Source: Trichothermofontia sp964536415
GTDB taxonomy: Bacteria; Cyanobacteriota; Cyanobacteriia; B231
Length of the DNA: 49,467 bases
Assembly (NCBI GenBank): GCA_964536415.1
Contig: CAZHXN010000025.1
Location: 1 to 49,467 of the forward strand
Reading direction: 5' to 3'
The position numbers and the translations under genes are program-made. Within the stretch, counting starts at the first letter, position 1, and each line of letters begins with the position of its first letter. This document shows, in pieces, positions 43,214 to 49,467 of the stretch. A model generated the notes under the pieces. That model was not told the DNA's origin. It did no database searches and was given only the letters and a program-made list of their open reading frames with translations.

Positions 43214-44665
43214 ATGGCATCCATCCGCAAACTGCATCAACAACTGATCACAAAGGAACGATCCGCCGTTGAAATCGCCCAGGACTCCCTGGCGAGGATG
43301 GAGCGCCTCGAACCCCAGCTACACGCCTTTCTGCAAATCACCCGCGATCGCGCTTTGGCACAGGCCCAACGGGTCGATGCCCAAATCGCAGCCGGGGAAG
43401 ACATTGGCCTGCTGGCCGGGATTCCGATCGGCATTAAGGACAATCTGTGTACCTTAGGGATTCGCACCACCTGCGGCTCTAAGATTTTGGAAAATTTTGT
43501 GCCTCCCTATGAGTCTACGGTGACCAGCCGTTTGGCAGAGGCCGGAGCAGTGATGGTCGGCAAAACGAACCTGGATGAGTTTGCCATGGGGAGTTCCACC
43601 GAGAACTCGGCCTACCAACTCACCGCCAACCCCTGGGATACTAGCCGCGTGCCGGGGGGATCGTCCGGCGGATCGGCAGCCGCCGTCGCCGCCGATGAAT
43701 GCCCGATCGCCCTTGGCTCGGATACGGGCGGCTCGATTCGTCAACCGGCCTCCTTTTGTGGGGTGGTGGGCCTGAAACCTACCTATGGCCTGGTCTCTCG
43801 CTATGGGCTAGTCGCCTATGCCTCGTCCCTGGATCAGATTGGTCCCTTTGGGCGATCGGTCGAGGATACGGCGATTTTGTTGCAGGCGATCGCGGGCCAT
43901 GATCCCAAAGACTCCACCAGTTTGAAGATTGAGATCCCCGATTACACCCAATCCCTCACCAACAGCCTCAAGGGCAAAAAAATCGGGGTGATCCGGGAAA
44001 CCTTTGGCGAAGGGCTAGACCCGGTGGTGGGTGAGGCCGTCCAGACGGCATTGCAAACCCTGGAAAAACTGGGAGCCACAGTCCAGGAAATCTCCTGTCC
44101 CCGTTTCCGGTATGGCTTACCGACCTACTACATCATTGCCCCATCGGAGGCATCGGCCAACCTAGCCCGCTACGACGGTGTGAAATACGGCTACCGCACC
44201 GCAGAGGCGGAGAACCTGCTGGAGATGTACATGAAGACCCGCGCCGAGGGCTTTGGGGCCGAGGTCAAACGCCGGATCATGATTGGCACCTACGCCCTAT
44301 CGGCGGGCTACTACGACGCCTACTACCTCAAGGCCCAAAAGGTGCGCACCCTCATCAAGCAGGATTTTGAACAAGCCTTCGAGCAGGTGGATGTCTTGGT
44401 CTGCCCCACGGCCCCGACGACGGCCTTTAAGGCGGGGGAGAAAACCGATGATCCCCTCAGTATGTATCTGTCCGACTTGATGACGATCCCGGTGAATCTG
44501 GCGGGCCTGCCGGGGATGAGCCTGCCCTGTGGGTTTGATGCCCAAGGATTACCGATCGGGCTGCAAATCATTGCCAATGTGCTCCGAGAGGATCAAATCT
44601 TTGCCGTTGCCTCAGCCTATGAAAACGCGACCGAGTGGCACTTACGCACCCCCGCCTTGGACTAA
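43214..44665 (+). CDS. gatA: Aspartyl/glutamyl-tRNA amidotransferase subunit A
   Basis: Glutaminase subunit of GatCAB, which converts Glu-tRNA(Gln) (and Asp-tRNA(Asn)) to the correct amide form. The 483-residue product shows the full amidase signature: the Ser-cisSer-Lys triad is K75 (PIGIKDNLCT), S150 (PGGSSGGSAAAVAAD) and S174 (GSDTGGSIRQPASFCG). It also has GLVSRYGLVAYASSLDQIGP and DVLVCPTAPTTAF. Length is normal. No gatB or gatC lies nearby, which is common in cyanobacteria. Only the ATG at 43214 fits; a nearby ATG at 43209 is out of frame. Transcript signals upstream are unclear apart from a tandem repeat. Confidence 0.96.
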   Translation: MASIRKLHQQLITKERSAVEIAQDSLARMERLEPQLHAFLQITRDRALAQAQRVDAQIAAGEDIGLLAGIPIGIKDNLCTLGIRTTCGSKILENFVPPYESTVTSRLAEAGAVMVGKTNLDEFAMGSSTENSAYQLTANPWDTSRVPGGSSGGSAAAVAADECPIALGSDTGGSIRQPASFCGVVGLKPTYGLVSRYGLVAYASSLDQIGPFGRSVEDTAILLQAIAGHDPKDSTSLKIEIPDYTQSLTNSLKGKKIGVIRETFGEGLDPVVGEAVQTALQTLEKLGATVQEISCPRFRYGLPTYYIIAPSEASANLARYDGVKYGYRTAEAENLLEMYMKTRAEGFGAEVKRRIMIGTYALSAGYYDAYYLKAQKVRTLIKQDFEQAFEQVDVLVCPTAPTTAFKAGEKTDDPLSMYLSDLMTIPVNLAGLPGMSLPCGFDAQGLPIGLQIIANVLREDQIFAVASAYENATEWHLRTPALD

Positions 44666-44750
44666 AACCCCGATTCGGGGGGGGTGGGGATCTTGTCAAG
44701 GGTACCTAACCATCAGACACTAAACATAGCTGTGACCGATGAGGTAAAGC

Positions 44751-46040
44751 GTGAAGAGAGTACTGGGAATCATTCTGGGCGGCGGCGCAGGGACCCGCCT
44801 GTATCCCTTAACCAAACTCCGGGCAAAACCCGCCGTGCCCCTGGCAGGGAAATATCGTTTAATTGATATTCCAGTTAGTAATTGCATTAATTCCGATATC
44901 CTGAAAATCTATGTCCTGACGCAATTTAACTCGGCCTCACTCAATCGCCACCTGGCCCGTGCCTATAACTTTGCTGGTTTCCAGGAAGGCTTTGTCGAAG
45001 TCCTGGCGGCGCAGCAAACCACGGAAAATCCGGGTTGGTTCCAGGGCACGGCTGATGCGGTGCGGCAGTATCTCTGGCTTTTCAATGAATGGGATGTGGA
45101 TGAGTACCTGATTCTCTCGGGGGATCATCTCTATCGCATGGACTATCGCCACTTCATTGAGCGCCACCGGGAAACGAAGGCGGATATTACCCTATCGGTT
45201 GTGCCGATGGATGAGCGGCGGGCCTCGGATTTTGGCTTGATGAAAATCGATGCCGATGGTCGCATTATTGACTTCAGTGAAAAACCCAAGGGGGAAGCAC
45301 TGAAGCAGATGCAGGTGGATACAACCATTTTAGGGCTAACCCCCGAACAGGCACGGCAACAACCCTACATTGCTTCGATGGGTATTTATGTCTTTAATAA
45401 AGACGTGATGAATGACCTGCTGAAGCGCTATCCTGACCAGACGGATTTTGGTAAGGAAATTATTCCGGCATCTTCGGATACCTACAATTTGCAAGCCCAC
45501 CTCTTTAATGGTTATTGGGAAGATATTGGGACGATCTCGGCCTTTTACGAAGCGAATTTGGCCCTTACCCAGCAGCCACAACCCCCCTTCAGCTTCTACG
45601 ACGAAAACGCGCCAATTTACACCCGCTCCCGCTTCCTGCCGCCGAGCAAGTTGTTAAACTGCCAGGTCACGGAGTCGATTATTAGTGAAGGCTGTATTCT
45701 CAAGAATTGCCAGGTGAGTCACTCCGTGTTGGGGGTACGATCGCGGATTGAGTCGGACTGTGTGGTCGAAGATGCCCTGCTGTTGGGGGCCGACTTCTAT
45801 GAACACTATGCCGAACGGCAACGTAGCTTGGCGGAACGGAAGGTCCCGATCGGGATTGGTGCCGGCAGTGTGGTGCGACGGGCGATCGTGGATAAAAATG
45901 CCCGCATTGGCAGCAATGTCCGCATTATTAACAAGGATCACATTGAAGAGGCCGATCGTGAAGAATTGGGCTTTATCATCCGTAGTGGCATTATTGTCAT
46001 CCTGAAGAATGCCGAGATTCCCGATGGGATGGTGATTTAA
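44751..46040 (+). CDS. glgC: Glucose-1-phosphate adenylyltransferase (ADP-glucose pyrophosphorylase)
   Basis: First committed step of glycogen synthesis: ATP plus glucose-1-phosphate gives ADP-glucose, activated by 3-phosphoglycerate and inhibited by phosphate in cyanobacteria. The 429-residue product has ILGGGAGTRLYPLTKLRAKP (residues 8-27), LIDIPVSNCINSDILKIYVL, LILSGDHLYRMDYRHFI, DFSEKPKGEALKQMQ with the glucose-1-phosphate lysine, YWEDIGTISAFYEANLAL and the left-handed beta-helix end RRAIVDKNARIGSNVRIINK. Start is GTG at 44751, with GAGGT at 44741-44745. A 23 bp palindrome lies 28 bases after the stop. Confidence 0.97.
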   Translation: MKRVLGIILGGGAGTRLYPLTKLRAKPAVPLAGKYRLIDIPVSNCINSDILKIYVLTQFNSASLNRHLARAYNFAGFQEGFVEVLAAQQTTENPGWFQGTADAVRQYLWLFNEWDVDEYLILSGDHLYRMDYRHFIERHRETKADITLSVVPMDERRASDFGLMKIDADGRIIDFSEKPKGEALKQMQVDTTILGLTPEQARQQPYIASMGIYVFNKDVMNDLLKRYPDQTDFGKEIIPASSDTYNLQAHLFNGYWEDIGTISAFYEANLALTQQPQPPFSFYDENAPIYTRSRFLPPSKLLNCQVTESIISEGCILKNCQVSHSVLGVRSRIESDCVVEDALLLGADFYEHYAERQRSLAERKVPIGIGAGSVVRRAIVDKNARIGSNVRIINKDHIEEADREELGFIIRSGIIVILKNAEIPDGMVI

Positions 46041-46067
46041 AGTAAGGTTCAGCAAACAGGAGTTTGT

Positions 46068-46090
46068 GGGGTAGGCAGACTGCCTACCCC
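46068..46090. repeat. Near-perfect 23 bp palindrome after glgC
   Basis: GGGGTAGGCAG and CTGCCTACCCC flank a single A. It could act as a transcript-end hairpin for glgC but lacks a T-run; similar GTAGGC sequence occurs near 39024. Confidence 0.6.
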
Positions 46091-46283
46091 TGGAACAGCC
46101 GCGTCTTCCAGATACTCAGACGGCTATCCCACAGCCAATATTGTGCGATGACTCCTGCCTGCCACACTTCTGTTGGCCACTCAAATAGCCAAGACCCCAC
46201 CGCTCCCCAGGGAAACCTAGGGGAGTTTTCGCTTTAAATCCAGGTAGGGCCTACTGAAAGCAGGCGATTAGAGGTAACGTGCG

Positions 46284-46613
46284 ATGACCCTGACAATCCA
46301 GAAACTCACCTTGGCCGAATATCTCGCCTACCATGACGGCACCGACAATCGCTATGAACTGGTTGCAGGAGAATTGAAACGCATGGCCACTGGCACTGGG
46401 CAACATGGCCAGGTGATTGAGTTTCTGAACGATGAATTGCGGGCCGAGATTGCGCGATCGCAGCATCCTTGGACTGCCAAACAAAGGGCTGTGGGCATTC
46501 AGTCACCGCGAGGCCACCGCTGGGATACGTGTCGGATTCCGGAATCCCAATGGTTACAAAGCCCTAAATGGCGTGAACCGATGATATTCCTATGGGAATG
46601 TTTGGTCTGCTAG
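46284..46613 (+). pseudogene. N-terminal fragment of a Uma2-family (DUF820) protein
   Basis: The first 85 residues follow the Uma2/DUF820 family of PD-(D/E)XK nuclease-like proteins: TIQKLTLAEYLAYHDGTDNR, YELVAGELKRMATGTGQHGQ, LNDELRAEI and GIQSPRGHRWDTCRIPE. Family members run to about 190 residues and continue with the catalytic D..ExK region, which is missing here; after WREP the frame runs into unrelated DNA that in another frame codes for an ABC ATPase start. So it is truncated by a rearrangement. GAGGTAACGTGCG lies before the ATG, so the fragment may still be expressed. Confidence 0.75.
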
Positions 46614-47389
46614 GGCCAAATGGGGCTGGCAAATCCAGTCTGATGCGCACCATTGCTACACTGCAGGAAGCCACCGAGGGCACGATTCAGTGGGGCGATA
46701 TCAACGTTCTAGAAGAGAAAGTGACTGCTTTTAGCGAAGAGACTGCCCCGATCAGTTTGAAAAATATGACCAAAGCGATCGCGGCTTTTGAGCGCAGTTT
46801 AGTTTCCTTTAATTCGCCCTACGATCGCTATCGCTATGGTGGCGATCGTCACGCCATCTCCGAGGCCGCTAAGCGGGGGGAAGCCCTGTTTCATAGTGAA
46901 CGCTTGGAATGCTTTCACTGTCACGGCGGATTAACCTTTAGCGATGCGATTGTCCATGAGCGATCGGGGTTTACCGAAATTGCTTTTCATAATACGGGCC
47001 TTTATAATCTGGATGGCCAGGGGGCGTATCCAGCCAATAACACCGGTGTTTATGAAATTACGCATAACCCCCAGGATATGGGTCGATTTAAGGCACCCAC
47101 CCTGCGCAACATTGCCCTGACAGCCCCCTATATGCATGATGGCAGCATCGCCACCTTGGAGGACGTGATTGACCACTATGCGGTGGGAGGACGTACCCTG
47201 CACAGCGGCGAATACGCCGGGATCGGTCGGGCCAGTCCCCTGAAAAGCCCCTTTATCCAGGGCTTTACCTTAACCGCGACGGAACAAGCGGATTTGCTGG
47301 CCTTTTTACAGAGCTTGACGGATGAGGCATTTATCCGGAATCCAGCCTTGCAAGATCCCCAGATTGCCCAGACTGTTCTTGACAATTGA
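46592..47389 (+). pseudogene. Chimera of an ABC-ATPase N-terminus and the C-terminal half of a di-heme cytochrome c peroxidase/MbnH-like protein
   Basis: Residues 1-43 are the start of an ABC transporter ATPase, with Walker A in FGLLGPNGAGKSSLMRTIAT and then EATEGTIQWGDINVLEE. At about residue 43 the sequence changes to a di-heme peroxidase: SLKNMTKAIAAFERSLVSFN, then one heme site CFHCH at residues 107-111, AFHNTGLYNLDGQGAY, MGRFKAPTLRNIALTAPYMH and HDGSIATLEDVIDHYAVGGR. The first heme domain, with the other CxxCH and the signal peptide, is missing, and the ABC part lacks everything after Walker A. The frame is open throughout, so a fused polypeptide could be made, but neither half should be functional. 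It overlaps the Uma2 fragment in another frame. Confidence 0.8.
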
Positions 47390-47555
47390 CAAGCAGGACC
47401 TCACCAGACAGCGTGGTGGCATGGGTTGGTTGGGATTCGCTCTCCCCCCCTGGCAAGTACGGGATTCTCACCCTCAGCGCGTCCAGACTGGATTGAATCC
47501 CCTTCTAAGACTGCCTTAAGATAGGGGTACCCGGACAGTGTGTGATGGCAAAACA

Positions 47556-47876
47556 ATGGGATTTTTTGACTCAGAAATTGTTCAACAAGAAGCGAAGCAG
47601 CTTTTTGAGGACTACCAGTCCCTCATGCAATTGGGCAGTAATTACGGTAAGTTCGACCTAGAGGGCAAGAAGATCTTTATTGATCAGATGGAGTCGATTA
47701 TGGAGCGCTACCGCATCTTTATGAAGCGGTTTGAACTCTCGGAAGACTTTATGGCCCAAATGACCATCCAACAACTCAAGACCCAATTGGGCCAATTTGG
47801 CATGACGCCGCAGCAGATGTTTGAGCAGATGCACCAAACCCTGGAGCGGATGAAGTCAGAACTGCCCCAAGCCTAG
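47556..47876 (+). CDS. DUF1825 family protein
   Basis: A 106-residue cyanobacterial protein of unknown function, nearly all helical: MGFFDSEIVQQEAKQLFEDY, QLGSNYGKFDLEGKKIFIDQ, MERYRIFMKRFELSEDFMAQ and MTIQQLKTQLGQFGMTPQQM. I start it at the ATG at 47556, where the family begins; an in-frame GTG at 47538 adds six residues. The strong conservation and lack of export signals suggest a cytosolic housekeeping role, which is inference. It lies 31 bases before the DUF2079 gene. Confidence 0.88.
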   Translation: MGFFDSEIVQQEAKQLFEDYQSLMQLGSNYGKFDLEGKKIFIDQMESIMERYRIFMKRFELSEDFMAQMTIQQLKTQLGQFGMTPQQMFEQMHQTLERMKSELPQA

Positions 47877-47907
47877 GTTGGCACACCGGTACCGTTGCTG
47901 ACCCCCT

Positions 47908-49392
47908 ATGCAAAGTTGGCTGAAGCGTTTATCCGTACCGCCCTTGCTCCTGGGACTCACTGCGGGCAGTGCGGTGCTGCTGTTGCTGGCGAGCAGTCTG
48001 CGGCATTGGCTGTTTCAGTCCGCTGGCTGGGACTTGGGAATCTTCGATCAGGGGTTGTATCTCCTGAGTCAAGGGCTTCCTCCCTACTCCACCCTGCGCG
48101 AGATCCATCTTTTGGGGGATCATGCAGCCTGGATTTTGTATCCGCTCGCCCTCCTCTATAAGCTTTATCCCAGTGTCTACTGGCTCCTGGCTATCCAGGC
48201 CCTCGCTCTAGCCTTAGGGGCCCTTCCCACTTTTGCCCTGGCCCGTCAGGCCAACTTGCCCTGCTCACAAGCCCTCACACTGGCCCTAGTTTATCTGCTC
48301 TATCCGCTGGTCTTTAACGTTAATCTGTTTGACTTTCACCCGGAGGTACTGGCTGTTCCCCTGCTCCTAACGGCGGTTTGGGCGGCTCGTTCGCATCGGA
48401 TTTCTGCTGGAGACCCCCGCTATTTAGCCCTATTTATCCTTTGCCTCCTGTTGACCTTGGGCTGTAAGGAAGTGTTGGGGTTAACGGTGGCGGCCATGGG
48501 GATCTGGTTGCTGGTTTGGGAACGGCAACGGGTGTGTGGCCTCTGGGCGATCGCGGCGGGGACGCTCTGGTTTGCGATCGCGACCCAGGTGATTATTCCC
48601 GCGTTTAGTGGGCTACAACCGGCTGGAGTCAGTCTCTATGGCTATTTGGGTGATTCCATCCCAGACGTAATTGCCAATTTCTTCCTCAAACCTCACCGGG
48701 TCTTAGGACAACTGTTTTCCCTGGAGACCCTGGAATACCTGGCGCTACTGCTGGGACCCGTCCTTTGGGGCCTCTCAATGCCTGCCTTGGTGCCGCTTTT
48801 CCCTGCTCTGCCGACGCTGGCGTTGAATCTGCTCTCGAGTGAACCGCAGCAGCGTAACCTCACCCAGCATTATTCGCTGCCTATCCTGCCGTTTTTAATC
48901 CTGGCGGTGATCACGACGTTGCAGGTACAGCATAACCGGGCAGAGCGCGCATGGCGGCTGCGATCGCCCCTGATCCTGGGTTGGGCGATCGCGGTGTTTT
49001 TGCTGCTGGCCAAATATGGCTATTTCGGTTCTCTCTATCTGCGATCGCTCGATACCTGGCACGCTAGCCGCACGGCGATCGCCCAAGTAAGGACCGCCGA
49101 CCCTGTCCTCACCACATCTAACCTGGCTCCCCACCTTACCCATCGCCGCCTGATTCGCCAAACCCAAGCCACATCACCACCGACGGATTTAGGCGAGTTT
49201 CACTACGGGGTATTGAACGTGAAACAGCCCGGTTGGCTCAGTACACCAGAGTTTGCGCAAGGGTTGGTGGAACAATTTCAAGCCGACGATCGCTTTACTC
49301 AGGTTTATGCCAAAGACGGCGTCTATTTATTTCAAAAGATTTCAAAAGACAACCGTTCCCTAGGACATGACTGGAGCATCCCAGATGGGTAA
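47908..49392 (+). CDS. DUF2079 polytopic membrane protein
   Basis: A 494-residue protein with about nine or more membrane spans. It has the DUF2079 features: WDLGIFDQGLYLLSQGLPPY, LLGDHAAWILYPLALLYKLY, VFNVNLFDFHPEVLAVPLLL and LLLTLGCKEVLGLTVAAMGI, then NLLSSEPQQRNLTQHYSLPI and a soluble C-terminal part with FHYGVLNVKQPGW. Acidic residues in the first loop (GIFDQG and HPE) recall GT-C type glycosyltransferases, with which the family is thought to be related, so transfer of a sugar from a lipid donor is possible but unproven. The ATG at 47908 precedes QSWLKRLSVPPLLL. Confidence 0.85.
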   Translation: MQSWLKRLSVPPLLLGLTAGSAVLLLLASSLRHWLFQSAGWDLGIFDQGLYLLSQGLPPYSTLREIHLLGDHAAWILYPLALLYKLYPSVYWLLAIQALALALGALPTFALARQANLPCSQALTLALVYLLYPLVFNVNLFDFHPEVLAVPLLLTAVWAARSHRISAGDPRYLALFILCLLLTLGCKEVLGLTVAAMGIWLLVWERQRVCGLWAIAAGTLWFAIATQVIIPAFSGLQPAGVSLYGYLGDSIPDVIANFFLKPHRVLGQLFSLETLEYLALLLGPVLWGLSMPALVPLFPALPTLALNLLSSEPQQRNLTQHYSLPILPFLILAVITTLQVQHNRAERAWRLRSPLILGWAIAVFLLLAKYGYFGSLYLRSLDTWHASRTAIAQVRTADPVLTTSNLAPHLTHRRLIRQTQATSPPTDLGEFHYGVLNVKQPGWLSTPEFAQGLVEQFQADDRFTQVYAKDGVYLFQKISKDNRSLGHDWSIPDG

Positions 49393-49467
49393 TTTCCCCC
49401 GCATTCCCCAATCCCTGCTCCCAGCCCCCCTAACCCCCCGTTTGCGGGGGGATGGGGGGAAGGGGAG
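49393..49467. repeat. C/G-rich spacer repeat at the window end
   Basis: CCCCCCTAACCCCCCGTTTG followed by CGGGGGGATGGGGGGAAGGG can fold back on itself. It belongs to the 'ccctaacccc..gggg' class seen also at 755-875 and 14218-14280, and continues past the window. Confidence 0.6.

Noticed and set aside
44666..44700. CCCCGATTCGGGG hairpin after gatA as a Rho-independent terminator
   Set aside because: The stem is short and no T-run follows on the plus strand; the A-run before it would suit only a minus-strand transcript, and no minus-strand gene ends here.

Overview
The window is a piece of cyanobacterial chromosome, most likely from a filamentous or Leptolyngbya-like lineage; the genus cannot be fixed by reading alone. 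The grounds are the split RNA polymerase beta' subunit (rpoC1 and rpoC2), the very frequent palindrome GCGATCGC (HIP1), cytochrome c6, the fused PanC-Cmk enzyme, GSA aminomutase, GlgC, and several families largely confined to cyanobacteria (DUF1818, DUF1825, the LpxB-related TIGR03492 family, paired half-size GDT1 proteins). The DNA is GC-rich apart from a short AT-rich island near 37.6-37.9 kb. A run of ten N at 38661-38670 marks an assembly gap.

Layout. 1-8.7 kb: the start of mazG (cut by the window edge), petJ, a RidA protein, a decayed AAA-ATPase plus DUF4276 pair resembling a defence module, a MinD-like ATPase with a winged-helix partner, two GDT1-type transport halves, and an overlapping rpoZ / membrane protein / DUF1818 operon, then a universal stress protein. 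9.2-14.0 kb: a two-gene unit coding for a giant PlsY-like/phosphotransferase fusion and an oligopeptide-type binding lipoprotein. 14.5-17.3 kb: hisD diverging from rpsT-tatD. 17.8-27.3 kb: rpoB-rpoC1-rpoC2 behind a recognisable promoter. 27.7-34.1 kb: DUF427, a GH19 lysozyme/chitinase-like protein, a small Cys-containing protein, sodB with a terminator, an LpxB-like protein, and rsmA with a VTE6-like DUF92 protein. 34.7-39.7 kb: an accessory-looking stretch with an orphan HlyD adaptor, a solute-binding protein and four small secreted proteins, two of which each carry two copies of an amyloid/curlin-like 26-residue repeat. 39.9-46.0 kb: hemL, panC-cmk, gatA, glgC. 46.3-47.4 kb: a mosaic of three unrelated gene fragments. 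47.5-49.4 kb: DUF1825 and a DUF2079 membrane protein.

Non-coding DNA is rich in short repeats: at least eight copies of a roughly 30-45 bp element (core GCGATTCTC..GGAGACGCTACGCGAACG), several of them inside genes; a pair of 95 bp MITE-like elements with TACAGC/GCTGTA ends; and many copies of a palindrome centred on ACGACTTTAGTCGT. No tRNA, rRNA or CRISPR array was seen.

The least ordinary parts are the secreted-repeat cluster at 37.0-39.7 kb, the PlsY-phosphotransferase fusion at 11-14 kb, the broken AAA/DUF4276 pair, and the fragment mosaic at 46.3-47.4 kb.
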